Assembly: GCF_009870125.1 (NCBI RefSeq) | Contig: NC_046679.1 | Coordinates: 18,600,001-18,664,000, forward strand | Direction of reading: 5' to 3' | DNA: 64,000 nucleotides | Origin: Drosophila pseudoobscura | Lineage: Eukaryota > Arthropoda > Insecta > Diptera > Drosophilidae | In this document: positions 1 to 12,600 of the stretch, piece after piece | How positions within the stretch are numbered: position 1 is the first letter of the stretch | Layout: every line of letters starts with the position of its first letter | The notes under the pieces: model-generated | What the model saw: only the letters and a program-made list of their open reading frames with translations | Databases searched by the model: none | What the model was told of the DNA's origin: nothing | Made by a program: the position numbers and the translations under genes

Positions 1-749
1 TGAGTAGGCTGCTATTTCAGTTTGTCGCCTAACTATGAGAAAACGAACTTTGGTACTAAACACTGTTGGCACTCAGAAGGATCTCTACAAGAGTTCATCA
101 GCCTTGTTCGTTCAAACTCTTTTTAGTTGTTACCGATTCATTTATACCAAAAGATTCCAGATGTAAGTAAATGTCTGCAAGGAAGATAATCCCTTGATTC
201 GATTTTTTGGGTGGATAAAAATGTATTGAGTGGCGCTATTTGGAAGCTAGTTTTCCTCAATTCTATATCTTCCGAGCCCTTTTTTGGCCGATTCCAAATT
301 GTGTGGTATCCAACGCAAACAGTATGACGGAGGACATACTAATGTGCAAGATTGCCTAAATCTTACATTATGTGACATGACTATTTGCTCAATAAGTTCT
401 TGGGTCGTGTAAAAGCTATCATATCATTTAAATTTTGCACACAGGCACCAGAAATATGTACTAAAACTTTAGAAAAAAATCACACAGTTATAGAGAAGTA
501 TATAATGCTCTAGTATAGTTTTTTGTATCAAATTGTATCGCAGCTTAAGGGCAACGAAAACTTCAGACACGAAAATTCGCTCCCACTCCCCCCTTACAAT
601 GTATTTATTTTTTTTTAAATAACAATTTGAGTGCTTTACAAATTTGTTTGGGTAACAAGAAAACCCACATTCAGCATACATATATGTATGTATATGTGAC
701 ATTAAAAAGACATAGATTGGCGATATATTCATTTAAATACATTTAGAAT

Positions 750-3700
750 TTATTTCAAAGTTCTTTTTCCTTTAACTACAACCGGCCTGTTTCGAATGTA
801 ACCCTTGCGACGTTTGGAGTTCTGGAAAATGTATATTCATTAGTACATTGCGAAGTGTGTAAATTGATTACAATACCTTTCTGGATATAAAGTTAGTTGG
901 GGGAAAAACTCTTTCGGTGCCTTTTAAAGAAGGTCTATTAAACTCGAATGGTTTTTTGACTCGGTATATACGCACTAACCAGTGCTCAGTAGTATAAGCT
1001 TCTTCGAGATAAGTCAAGTCGAAATCTTTATTTCCGATAACTGCATTACGAGTTCGGTCATATCCGGATGGTCCTCTGTAAAATAAATGTATTTAAATAT
1101 ATTAAATTACTAGAGGGAAAGCCCCCTGCACACTCGCATAGCTGGGGCGCCAATCACCGCCAAAATATAAGTTTTGGCGACGACGACGGCTCAATTAGAA
1201 ATATTGCAAACGACTGGTACGATTGCAACGTTCTCCCTCGTTATCTTTAAAATTGTGGGAATAGTTTCACAGCAGCGAGAAATGTGGATACTTACCTATA
1301 GTCGAGTTTTAGCTCTCCAAATCTGTAGTAGCTTAGCTTATACATAAGGCAGTTAAGTAAGGCTGGAGCGCCTTCAGCATCTACCCTAAATTCTCCTCTA
1401 TCAGTAAAGTAATCGCTTTCTTTAATGTCTTTGGGATGCTCTCCCTCGGCAATTCTAACCATCCAAAGGAACTTGTTTATATCATCACCAGAGTACCCAA
1501 TGACGCCACCAAATATTACAAGAACGTAATCAACATCCAGAGATGTCATGATTTCATATGACTTCTCTTCAGTAGAAGACATGGCCTTTCCTACTAGTGC
1601 TATATGACTGTTGTTCCAGGTATTGTTGTCCACTAAAGTTGTTCTGTTTGCCATGCCAGCTATCTGGTAGCCATAATCCCACCACGACATTATTCTTGCA
1701 TCATCAGCCGTATTTTGGGAAAGCCAATAATATGCCTCACGAAAATCATCCAAGATATTGCGAGATCTGAAAAAAAAAATGGTACAAATTTAATCAAAAA
1801 CTGATTAATCAGAAATTGAAGAACAAAATAATTAATAATTTTTGTATATGCTTATTGTCCAACTGATATTAAAAATTTAGCAAACGCTGAGTGTGAGACC
1901 AGCGATAAAACTTTTAGGAAAAAGCATGCAGTGATAATGAGAGGTTTAACAAATAATGCTATACTATGGTTAGTAGTCTAACCCTCCCTTGCGTAATCTT
2001 AGGTATACCGTTGAGTGAAGGATGTCTGCGAAAGGAAGGAGATATCGTACAAGCCGGAGCTTTATTTTAGATTGGTATCTAAAAATGTATTGCTTTATCA
2101 TTTATACCTAGTCACTGAAATTAAGGAGTCTTACAGACAGAGGAGCATGTCCAAATTTCCTTGGCTATAGAGGCTAATCATCATATGCACTTTTTTATAA
2201 TCTCTATCTAAGATCGCTAGGTATAATGACTAGCGGCACAAGATAATTTACTTACCCATCTTGACTGTTATGAAAAGCAAGCACTATGGACGGGCTGGAG
2301 TACGCATTGCTAGTTACCCAGGTGCAGTGCACAGCAAACATCATTAACAGCATTAAAACCGCCAGAATCACAATACTTTTTAAATTTGAGCTTATTCCAT
2401 TATCTTGTGGTGAATCCGGTTTAGTTCGGTGTTTCAATTTTCCAGCCTGAAAGTGGTAGTTTGAATAATTATAAGATATTATATTAACACATCATTAAAG
2501 TTAATCAGATTCAAACCAAAATATTTATCAAATTTAATTAAAATTATCAAATTAAAATTATATCTCTACGAAGTTACCCTAAACCTGTATTCTCAATTAC
2601 TATAACGAATAACTAATTCCGTACAACGAACTGTTCCAGAGTGAAATTTGAAGTGAATTTAAAGAATGGAATCTCTGATCGATTAGTAAAAAAAAATGAC
2701 TTTACCTTCAATGGCCCTGATTCATTGTAAATTAAATTTAATTACTCTGCAGTAAAGTCTTCAGGACTAATTTATTTGTTTCTGCTGGCTATAATAATTA
2801 TCCGATCTGAATTAGATTGCGTTTACTCTGCGTTTTTGTATTCTCGCATCTTCAAAATTGTGAATAACTCAGATTTGTGATAGCAAGGAATGTACCTTGT
2901 GATTGTGGCTACATTTTCAGATTTCTAATAAAAGAAAAAACATAAAGGACTATTTGGTGTAAAATCAAATTATGGGTACTCTATCGAAGATAAAGAGATC
3001 TACGAGTTTATGCAGAAGTACATGGAGGGATACGACTGTTAATAATCCAGGGTGATTTTATTTAAGAAAATATTTATATTAAATGGGAATATATTTACCT
3101 TATCATATAAGGTTTTCCTCTCTATAGAGTCTTCTTGGTCATCGGTTTCTGTGACCGCATTCATGGCACTGCCCATACGTTTTGAAGAATCTTCTTGCAG
3201 AAAGACGTCCAACAATCCGGAGAATGCCACACCAGCAAGCATGCATACCACAGGTGTTAGGGTCAACATTAGGCGCACCATTACTCCGGCAAAATATACA
3301 GCACTTATGGCATAAAGCACCACAAAAACTCGCTCATCGTTAATTTGTTTGATGCAATACCAGACACCAACCGGAAAAGCGCATACAAGAATGTGCAAAT
3401 CGAAGAAAAATGAGAACCAAGTGGTTGGCTGATGTTCCGATACAGACGCAATTATTGGAATATGAATCTTTGCATAGCCAGTGTCCCAAAGTGAGTAAAA
3501 TCGTCCACTCCATGGTGCAACAACGCCAAACATTGTAAGAAGAACTACTGCGACAAATACCGTTACGCCAACAAGCAGTGCGCCCACAAAAAACAGTTTT
3601 CTAAATTCGTGTCGCGATAATACAGACTGCAAGTGACGCAACGTAGCCACAGCCATGAGAAGCACGAATACGCCAAGTGCTGCCATGTGTTCGCTTGTAC

Positions 3701-4490
3701 GTATTGGCTGGAATCCAACAAACGGTATTTGCATGGAAAAAAGAAGTCCGAGGATGTAAAATGTGCTGTAGCTCGTCAACAGTCGGGGCGAGTATCTACC
3801 CATTATGAGTAGCACAAACACATGTAGAGGAATTAGATTGATGATGAATACATATCCACCCCATGCAGAAACCATGTAGAAGTACGAAATTGCGGCACCT
3901 GCCGACCAGAATACGGATCCTGTTTTGACTGAACGCACCCATAGGAAGTATGTGAACTGAAGAGCAAATATAGCTATTCCTTCGTTGTCATACGATCCAG
4001 CCACTGAGCGGCTAATATATCCGGGCACAATTGCTATAAAACTTGCAGCGAACAATCCAGCTCCAGACGACCATAGCTCCTTTGTCAATAAATATGTGGA
4101 AATTGATGTTAGGCCACTAAAAACAGGTGCCAAAAATACGCAAATGTCACGAATATGGACGGGAATGTTGAGTACGTGGAGAAGGTAATGAATTCCTCCA
4201 GATGTTATCATTAATCCTGGATATACGGTTCCACCAACGATACGACCCAATGGATACCAAGCTCGTTCGTCAAACCAATTAAGAAACTTGTACCATCCAT
4301 GTTGCACCATGTAAGCCGTGGCTCGATAATTAAACCAGGGATCAAACTCATGGATAATTGATTCAAATCGTATGACAGCAAAGAGGCGTGAAGAAAATCC
4401 GGCTAGCCAGGCTATTAATAATATTGAAAACGTAATAAGGCTGCTGTAGCCAGCGACTTTACTGTTTATCATCTTTGGCGTTCGATTCAT
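750..4490 (-). CDS. Stt3B: Oligosaccharyltransferase catalytic subunit STT3, STT3B type, five exons
   Basis: Multi-pass ER enzyme that transfers the lipid-linked oligosaccharide to asparagine in N-X-S/T sequons. I read exons 4490-3099, 2446-2256, 1766-1296, 1075-877 and 821-750; all have GT..AG borders, the phases agree, and they give 774 residues. The start is the first ATG of the open frame (4490). Seen: a hydrophobic N-terminal segment, the EFDPWFN acidic motif around Asp50, [10 protein letters not shown] in a lumenal loop, many membrane spans, the WWDYG signature at about residues 556-560 followed by DNNTWNN, and a lysine/arginine-rich tail. STT3B rather than STT3A is favoured by [11 protein letters not shown], the acidic linker before the last membrane span (AGKLKHR) and the basic C-terminal tail (KRRKGYIRN), known family traits. 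No disruption seen. Intron 1 (2447-3098) and intron 4 carry DINE-1-like scraps. Confidence 0.96.
1105..1265. repeat. Possible DINE-1 5'-end scrap in Stt3B intron 4
   Basis: The GC-richer block in the intron between 1076 and 1295 ends with a caacgttctccctcgtt motif. It resembles the caacgttccccctcgtt motif at the ends of the DINE-1-like copies near 21690 and 22580. The rest of the block is too diverged to align by eye, so the family assignment is tentative. Confidence 0.35.
2770..2890 (+). repeat. DINE-1-like fragment in Stt3B intron 1
   Basis: The run ctggctataataattatccgatc followed by a 'tctgcgttttt..ttcaaaattgtg' pattern matches the internal part of other copies in this window (for example 10370-10460). 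It is short and has no termini. Confidence 0.5.
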
Positions 4491-4961
4491 ATCTTCATTC
4501 AAGCCAGACAAGAGTTAAAACTTAAAACCGATCAACCACACATTTTCTTTTTAGACACGTAGTCTAAAAATCACCGGCTAGAACTGTCGATATGCAAATT
4601 ATCGATAGATTATATTCGATTGAAAGATAATAATGATACTCATTTAATTTGATAATTCTATACAACATTTAATATTATTTCAGTGGAATTCCTGAAACGG
4701 AACAATATAGATTTATTTACATCAGTGGTCTGCACGCAGCCATTTATGTGGTTTGCAGTGCGTTTGTGTGCTGAGAAAACAAGCAAAGCGAAAAAACAGA
4801 TATATCTACATGGAAAAATTCACCTGTGTATATTTAAAATTTAACAATAGTGACTTCAAACTTTGCACAAATATGCCAGGCCTCTACATCCGAATTAATA
4901 AGCTATTTATACTGACAACACTCCACCATCCATTTCGGGGATTTCGGGAAATAAATGTAAA
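4491..4961. promoter_or_regulatory. Divergent intergenic region upstream of Stt3B
   Basis: About 470 bases of AT-rich DNA separate the Stt3B start (minus) from a short plus-strand open segment at 4962 that ends in a strong donor. A bidirectional promoter is inferred from the layout only; no core promoter element was identified with confidence. A palindromic-looking tatcgat..atcgata stretch lies near 4590-4610. Confidence 0.35.
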
Positions 4962-4992
4962 ATGGAACAAGAAGGAGTAGCAAATTCCAGTG
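4962..4992 (+). other. Candidate alternative first coding exon of the Munc13-like gene
   Basis: An ATG in a good fly context (aaaATGG) opens ten codons (MEQEGVANSS) plus one base and ends at a consensus donor, G|GTAAGT. The end phase (1) fits an acceptor at 15312 (acaaag|AG), which would join in frame to the exon ending at 15478. The two segments total 198 nt, exactly 66 codons. The pairing is inferred from phase and splice-site fit; no transcript evidence is available here. Confidence 0.4.
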
Positions 4993-5150
4993 GTAAGTTT
5001 AATAGATATATTTCTTATTTATTAATTTTATTATAATATATAAATAATAGTAATACCATGAAAAAGGCTGGAATTGAGCTGGGATGGGCTGAGATTAGGA
5101 CAAAGCTATACTTTGCAGGATTGAAAAAAATAAAATGGTCCGAGCGGGGG

Positions 5151-5472
5151 TGTTCCAAATGTAACCGCCGCACAGAGTAAGTTCACCCTATCTAAAAATA
5201 CACTCACAAGGAACCTGAGCGTTCCTTCCCATACAATACGAGTAGCACTGCTAGCTATATAAGGAGACGCATTCGTTCAATTAAACTCAGTATCAGAAAC
5301 AGTACCACAACTGCCTGTCACTCATTTTCCCATCTTCAGATCCTCATTTTGCGCACCGTAGGATACCCACTCCGCAGTCCAACTGGTTCAAGTTCTAGTT
5401 GCGACGACCAAACTGTAGACGGTTTATGTACCGTATGCAACCCAGCTTCCTACACATACATACACATTCACA
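5151..5472 (+). repeat. 5' LTR of a BEL/Pao retrotransposon
   Basis: The segment begins TGTTCC and ends CA. It contains a TATA box (tatataa at about 5256) followed about 20-25 bases later by a cattcgttcaa initiator-like site, and abuts a tggtgaccccc primer-binding-site-like motif at 5474. That PBS form is typical of Drosophila BEL/Pao elements. No second LTR was found in the window, so the boundaries rest on the TG..CA ends and the PBS alone. Confidence 0.7.
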
Positions 5473-6030
5473 TTGGTGACCCCCGACCTTGGTCATCCCT
5501 TCAAACTGTCAGACAAGATATAGTCAAAGGATTCGATCTGGAGATCAGATTGAAGAAGTCAACAGGAAATCTTCAGTAAAATTTGGTACCAGGCCATACA
5601 CTTACGGTAGCATCTCCTACCAATAAGTATAACTTTGGAAAATCTGACATATTCAGGTTATCAGCCCACAAAAAAACAACTACAGAATTCGATTCGGAGC
5701 GTATCCAGCTGCGAAGCAAATAAAACACTCCCAACGGGTCAAAAGTAAGAAGTACAAACAGATAGAATGGATACACAAAAGGAGGAAGAAGCTGCCGATA
5801 TGGCAATAGATGTGCAGTAAGATATTGGCCAGGAGATATCAAGGTACATTCGGAACTTTAAAAGAGATCCCCAAGAAAGGAAGCACAAGGCCTCTTACTT
5901 TCAAGCCAAAATATCGGCAATCGAAAATGCGTGGAATCGTTTCAACAAAAACGACTTCAAACTTCGCGATAATACGCAGACAACTAGCGTTCGTGGGGAA
6001 CGTCTAATCGTCCCTTAAGAAGATCATGAG
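5473..6030 (+). pseudogene. BEL/Pao leader and gag remnant
   Basis: This follows directly on the LTR and primer-binding site. An ATG at 5767 opens a gag-like frame that hits a stop after 17 codons (5818) and then continues in frame with YFQAKISAIENAWNRFNK, the usual N-terminal pattern of BEL/Pao gag. Coding similarity fades near 6010-6040, where the strand of the pol-like sequence flips. It is a dead element. Confidence 0.6.
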
Positions 6031-6039
6031 GAACGTCCT

Positions 6040-7865
6040 GTGGGTTCTAAAGAAAGCGATCTGATCCAGAAGTCCCCGAAGGTTTACAGCAAATTTCTCT
6101 CACTATGTCGCAACTCCGCCGGATCGTCGGAAATCGGTGAGAGCGGCACGCTTCAATCTTCGCGAGCAGCGTAGAAAGCTCTTCAAACGTATACCTCCGA
6201 GTGAACGTGGCCTTGTAGAAGAGAGTTTTGAAACTCTTTACTCCGGCTTCACATAGACCCCATACCTATCCCATATGTGGAGCTCCCGCTGATGGCGATA
6301 CGCATCAGTCACCGAGTCCTTAAGCGGGTCAAGGAAGTCACTGGAAAGCAGTGTTGGTGTACCACCGAATGTTTTTCCATTATCTGAATGGATTTGCTGT
6401 GGACATCCGAGCCTTGCGACGAAAGAAGCGAAAGCTTAAGGTAAGGTCGGACGTGGGTTCTAAATGGATCGCCTTTGTGGAAAAGCACACGAATACGCAT
6501 ACATACCCATCCGTGAGCAGACATGCTCTCCCTGTATAGTTCCGTATTTCGGAAAAGGACGACTGCTCAGTTGGAAGAACTCCCATCATTTGGGTTTGCA
6601 ACCTCTTTTTGTGAATAACGCAGACCTTGCAGGAGTTCACAACGCCCTTCGTAAGCCTGTGCACCTTTGGAATCCAATACTTTGATCGAATGAGTCGCAC
6701 CATCAAGTGGTTGCCGCCATGAAGAGTGATCCGGTGTGTGAATTGCACGACAAGGCGAGGCAATCGGCAATTATATGGAAGAATAATTAGATGTCGTTCG
6801 TCATATTTTAGCATTTCAGAACCTGCGACACGGCCGCATGCTCTGATAAACCCATGACGGTCTAGGAAAGGGTTAATGTTTAGGGTAGAACTTGACCTTG
6901 GCGTTGGACGCTTACCACTTAGGCAGTTAAGACAGCTTCGGTAATATCGCCGCTCGTAAGATGGCCCTCTTGCGCGGTGGCTAATTTCTGGCAGCGCTTC
7001 GTGAAGCGCAGGATGTATGCACGGACTCGTAGAGCTCTCTCCAGACTGCAGAATCCTTCGAGGAATTCTTCGGCTGCGTTGAGTGCGAAATGGAGCTTAA
7101 CCGCACTCTGCTCTGAGGTCATAATGGGTGATTTGTTAACGGGTACTGGCCATTGATCTCTGCCCCTTTGCAGCCAAGTTGGTCCGTGCCACCAGAATTG
7201 GTTCTCAACTAACTCCTGTAACGGCACGCCTCTGCTGGCTACGTCCGCGGGGTTCTGTTCGGATGGAACGTGACACCACTTCTTAATATCGGTCGCTTGT
7301 GATATCCTAGTCACTCGGTTAGCCTTTGCCAGCCAGGCGAGGACTATAGTGGAATCGGTCCAGCAATAGCAGCCCATACTCGCTGTTGGCATATTCAGCA
7401 GGATAGCCGGCGCCATTTCGGACAAAAGCGCTGCACCGCAAAGCTCTAAACGGGGGAGCGACATGGTTTTCACGCGTGCGACTCGCGTTTTCGCTGTGAG
7501 AAGCTGCACCTAAACCAGATGGTCAACCTCAATGCGTACGTAGATCGCGGCACCGTAAGCCTTCTCGGATGCATCGCAGAACCCACGATGTTTGACTTTT
7601 TCCGTTAGTTTTTGAGCCAATCCATCTTGGAATACGGATTTCGTCGAGAACGGTAACCCCGCAGGAAACTTTGTCAGCGCTGGCACATCTCGCTTGGCAG
7701 CTTGGATTTCTTGCATAAAGATCTTGGACCGGACAATGAATGGAGCGAACTACCCAGCGGGGTCGAACAACCTTGCGATCTGGGACAGAACGGAACGATC
7801 TGGGACGGAATACCTCCAAGAATTGCAAGCTCGGCATATTTGGAAGACCGCTTGACCTAACGTAC
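6040..7865 (-). pseudogene. BEL/Pao pol fragment: RT/RNase H junction through integrase
   Basis: Read on the minus strand from high to low coordinate. First comes the RT-RNase H connection (LSQIARLFDPAG, 7800-7740), then the RNase H region (FCDASEKAYGAAIY near 7600; PRLELCGAALL and WTDSTIVLAWL around 7455-7340; SEQNPADVASRG near 7250). The integrase zinc-binding and core regions follow (RITLHGGNHL, CKVCVIHKK at 6740-6600). Below 6300 a GVKSFKTLFYKATFT-type integrase segment continues in other frames. The order and motifs are those of BEL/Pao elements. Several frameshifts and stops break it. It lies antisense between the two halves of a plus-strand BEL/Pao copy. Confidence 0.8.
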
Positions 7866-7869
7866 CTGA

Positions 7870-8400
7870 AGTATTATTAGTTTTGGTGAAGGATGACAAC
7901 CTTCCAGTAATGAAGTGGCCAATGGGTCGCATCATGAAGACATATCCTGGACAGGACAACAACGTAAGAGTAGTTGATGTTAAGACAGCGTATACAAGCG
8001 CCCGATCACTCGTGTAACGCTGCTATGTCCCGAAGATGTGGCAATCAAACGTTCCAACAACGTGATCAATGACAACACGGAATATGATGAGCCACCCAAA
8101 CAGCGAACAAGAATATTGTTACCTATATTAACATCAACATTATTAGCGCTGTTGCTCATGCTTCCATTAACATTGTCACAGTCAATAATTGTGACACAAT
8201 ACGCAAACAAGCCTGGAATATTCCATGAGAAGCTTGGAACACTAAGAATAGCAACTACTATGACCTAGACCCATATTGGAAAGATATGCTAATAATGTCT
8301 GCTGGAATGTCAGAGTTCCGGCATGCAACTCCATAGTTCAACATGACGAAAATCTTCCTCCAATAAAGTTTAACCTAGCTCTCTTTTAATTTTGGAAACA
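7870..8400 (+). pseudogene. BEL/Pao integrase C-terminus and env-like remnant
   Basis: A plus-strand frame reads VLVKDDNLPVMKWPMGRI then VRVVDVKT, the C-terminal integrase signature of BEL/Pao elements. After a frameshift it passes into a segment with a hydrophobic stretch (about 8120-8180) and an env-like N-terminal part resembling the env genes of some insect LTR elements. Further frameshifts and stops follow before 8340. The env part is a short broken fragment, described only from what is visible. It is probably the 3' half of the copy that starts at the LTR at 5151. Confidence 0.6.
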
Positions 8401-8429
8401 AATTGGTGCCAAAAAAGCTTGGCATCTTA

Positions 8430-8990
8430 AACAATAATCTTATTGATGTTCTTAAATTGAATAAAGACCCGGTCGAGAACGTAAAATTGCTTTTTGGTTA
8501 GTCTAGTCTTAATAGTCTCTGAGATTTGAGGATGCCGCAGATTTTCGTCCTTTGCGGGGGCGGAAGGGGCTTGGCAAAATTTAGAAACTAACTTGTCAAG
8601 TTCCGATATCACAGGAGTGTGGATACCAAATTTGGTTGCTCTAGCTCTTATAGTCTCTGAGATCCTTGAACTCACATTTTGCAATTGGCAAAGCCGACCA
8701 TGAAAACTTTTGGATGCCACAGATTTTCGTCTTTTGTGGGGGCGGAAGTGGTCGGGTGACACAGTGACATATCACAGAAGTCCGGATATAAAATTTCGAT
8801 GGTCTAGCTCTTATAGTCTATGAGCACTAGGCGCTGATAGGGACGGACAGACAGACAGGGCTTAAACGACTCGGCTATTGATGCTTATCAAGAATATATA
8901 TACTTTATGGGGTCGGAAACGATTCCTTCTAGACGTTACACACATCCATTTTCACCACAAATCCAATGTACGCCTATACTTTTAATAATA
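8430..8990 (+). mobile_element. DINE-1/INE-1-like Helitron-related copy
   Basis: Seen: gccacagattttcgtc with a tgtgggggcggaag box, a gctctagctcttatagtct box, the gacggacagacagacag tract, gactcggctattgatgct, and the caagaatatatatacttta / ggggtcggaaacg end followed by ttacacacatcc. This is the stereotyped 3' half of Drosophila DINE-1. The gccacagatttt..gggggcgg box occurs twice (about 8530 and 8715), so this copy has an internal duplication of about 185 bp. Confidence 0.85.
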
Positions 8991-9613
8991 ATAGACATCC
9001 TCTGGATTGTCTGAAAGTAGTTTTAGGAAAGGAGAGTAGAGTGGATTGTGGTAGATAATAATCGAATTTTCATTAGTCGTCCAATTATGCTGTTTGGCCA
9101 AAATCAAACGGGCTGAAAATGTACCAGAAAAATGTTTGGCGCGTGGATCTGTAAAAAAAATAAAAACCTTTGCATTTGTTTCTGATAGTTAAAAAAAATG
9201 TTAAATCGAAGTTGCATACATATGTACATATGTATGTATATACATACGTAGCCGAAAACACTCTGGTCTGGTCAAGACTATACCAAATGAAAAAATAAAA
9301 AAAAAATATTTAAAATTTATGTACATAATAATTCATTTAAATTACATACATAAATATGTACATATGTCGTGGGATCCGCTGATCTGGTATACCGGTATGT
9401 ACATATGTACGTATATGTATATATAAACATGTTTTAATGTAGTAGTAAATTCATAGTGGAACTTGTGAATTTAAACGGAAAATAAAAGTACATCCTATAT
9501 CTGAGACAGCTCAGCTTTGAATCATCACAGTTTCTTCTCAGAGCTTGTTCAAGTCTAGTGCATTCTGATCTTTCATTCTTAGCTGCTGTTTTTCGTGTGA
9601 CTAAAAATTAACA
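8991..9613. promoter_or_regulatory. Upstream region of the Munc13-like gene with TACATATG microsatellite
   Basis: Runs of catacatatgtacatatgta-type repeats occur at 9215-9250 and 9350-9425. The latter continues into a TATA-like tatatataaac (about 9418). A 5'UTR-like stretch with few ATGs then leads to the ATG at 9614. Promoter function is inferred from position. Confidence 0.4.
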
Positions 9614-12600
9614 ATGGATGAGGAACAAATGTGGAAAGGGTTTTTCGTGAAATTGCACGAGCTCAAAATGAATCCACCCACAGAACACGAACATCAGTAA
9701 GTTTAATTGACAACTATATAAAATACATATAAAAATATACATATGTATGTATGTAAACATAATAATGCACAATAATATGATGACATGTACATTATCACAA
9801 ATAAATATATTAATGAATATTTTTTGGAATCGTTCTGTTTCGATATCACGCCACATATGTACATACTTACATACATATGTACTTAGGCACCATGAACTTA
9901 GAAAATAAACAGAAATAAAGAAATGTGACTCACACATATGTATGTATGTACATATATGTGCTTAAAGATTTATGGTAGTATGTGAGTACCTAACCATATC
10001 ATACAGATGACTACTCTATTGGGGAATAGAGTTTACGCTTATGGCCCCATGACATTAGACTTTGGCAACTGACTAACTGTTAGCAAAGGCTTTTATATGG
10101 CAATTACAAGAAGCATATTAATTTTAAGTGTCCTAATTGCACTATGTATATGCTGCAAGGAATTTTAGATTAGTATTGCTGAAAAAAGAAAGAAAAGAAT
10201 GAGCCGATCAAACCAAGCTGGCAAAGAAACCACGACCGTTTATTAAGTTTTAATGTTAATTATTGCACATATTTTATCCTCTTTCCTGCTGACATTTTTT
10301 TTGATAGAGAGAGAGAGAATAAGTTGGCGCGTGGGGGTTGCATAGCAGTTGCAAATTTCATTTGTTTCTTCTGGCTATAATAATTGTCCAGATTTCTCAA
10401 TCTTCTCGATATGGTCAGTCTGTATAATTCTGTGTTTTATGTTTTCCGTATCTTTAAAATTGTTCATGCCACAGATTTTTGTCCTTTGTGGGGGCGGGAC
10501 CACATTTTTTAGTACACTTGTAACAGTCTAGATTCAAAACTTGGTTGCTCGATCTCTGAGATAGACATAGACTATATCGACTGAGCTATTGCTAATGATC
10601 AGAAACGTCGGAAACGGAACATCCACCACCAAACTTGTTTAGAGGAGGATATCAAAGAAATGACCTTGCTTTCAAAATAATAACGCACGTATTTGTTAAT
10701 AATTAAATTAGTGTTTATTTTGTATTTGTGATCGGAGCTGCACTAAAGCTAAAGCCTGTTACGGGCGGATTTCAGGCAGTAACGCAGGTCTCCTCCCGCC
10801 CAATCGACCCAAAAAGGCACAATCATAGAGAATGACCGTATTTATTAGATTGCAGTTTTTATAATACACCGAATCATTTTTCTTAGGAAAACTAACAAAT
10901 CTGTTTTCCTCAGCCAGGCGCTTACTAATTTTATTTGTCTCTCACACGGTCTCCCTCATGCAGTGGGCGCCCTCTGGTGAAAGGGAGCTAGATAGAAACA
11001 CACATACTGACTGAACATTGGCCATAAATGTCGAGGAGAGGCCCTTGCCGCATCTCTCGCTCGTTTTTGATTGTTTTTTAAGGAAAAATAATTGTTTAAC
11101 TTTACTTATTATAATAAGTCAAACATTAAAAAACGTCAAAGCTTTCCTTTATACGGTTTACATGTATCAGAATGAAAATTAACCGAATCATTCAATGGAG
11201 TCTTAATTTATGACAAACATTTTGAAATGAGTATAAAGGACTGAGATATACACAAAAAAAACGTGTCTTTCGTTTGTTAAATAATATTTAAAATTTCTAT
11301 TTAATAGGTTACAGGATGGAGACGGTGGATTCTTCGAAAAGTTTGGTTCGCTTTTACGACAGAAATCTCAGTTAAATGAAAACATTTTAAGAACACCATT
11401 GTCGTCTTTAAAAGAGGATATTCAAATAGAAGAAAACGAATTAATTATAGAGAAGCCAAATCATGCGGATCCCATTGATACATTTGTGGAGGAAATTTTA
11501 CCTCCTTGGGCTCCTACAAATGATATAGGTGATATAGGTGATACAGTTTTTGACTCTGGAACTGTAATGAATGTAAGTATATACATAGTAATCTTTCAAT
11601 ATCTTTTAATTCCCATTAGACTTTAAAATTAATAATGTTCCATTAAAAATTTAATAATGAAATGCTGTGGTTACTTAAATACTCTATGAGAAGTATCACC
11701 AAAATCATCAACCGTACTGTTTACACATGTGATGTCAACACCATAAGTGATCTTTCTTTTATATAAAAAGTCGTCGGATATTTTATTCAAAACATATGTG
11801 TCAAAAATTAAATGTCTGACCATCGAGGGTATTTTTATTTGGTACTTTAGCAAATGAGACGGGGGTTGGCTACGCTACTTCCTTCTACGCGGTTACTCAT
11901 TCTCTCTTTCTCTCCTTTTCACACACTCATCCTAGTTCAGTGCGCGCACCTTGTAGAAAGGATGCAAGAAAAAAAAACAGCTGGTTTTGGTGTGAGATTG
12001 GACTTTAAAAACTTACCATGGAAGCCACTCTGATAGAACCCACCTACAAATTAGAAATTTTGTATCAAGTAATTGATTGCTAGCTGAATGGTAGCATATA
12101 TACATATATACATATGTACATATATACATACTCTCCGCTGTGAAGTGCTTTTCCAATTTCCCTTTGGTGTGGTGGTTGCTCGACATCAGTCGTTCTAAAT
12201 CTTTACTGATATGGAGATTCAGCAGCTTTTCCAGTGTTTTGAGTAAAATATCGGCCTCTAACCCTTGGTGCTAAGTTTTCCTGCCTTGTGATGGAATACA
12301 AATCCGAGAGGTCTGCCCTTGGGTTAAGAACCTTCGCTTTTCGGATATATTGGATCAGCTTCCTATCTACCTCATCCAGTTTGACCCCTCCAACAAAGTT
12401 ATGAGTTCTGCCTCAGTCATCTGAGGGTCAGATTTTCGTTACAAGTCAGGTTTTTTACCCCGTTCGGCCAAACACCACAATCAAAGGTAGGTGTTTGAAC
12501 AAGGAGCGCTATTATTATTTTTTCAAGGGTTGTAATAATTCCTAGCAGACGAATTTAAACCTATGTAAGAATTAGCTGTGCAAAAGAAAAGTCGATGGTT

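Noticed and set aside
469..732. 87-codon minus-strand frame downstream of Stt3B
   Set aside because: AT-rich, with microsatellite-derived residues; lies in the presumed Stt3B 3'UTR.
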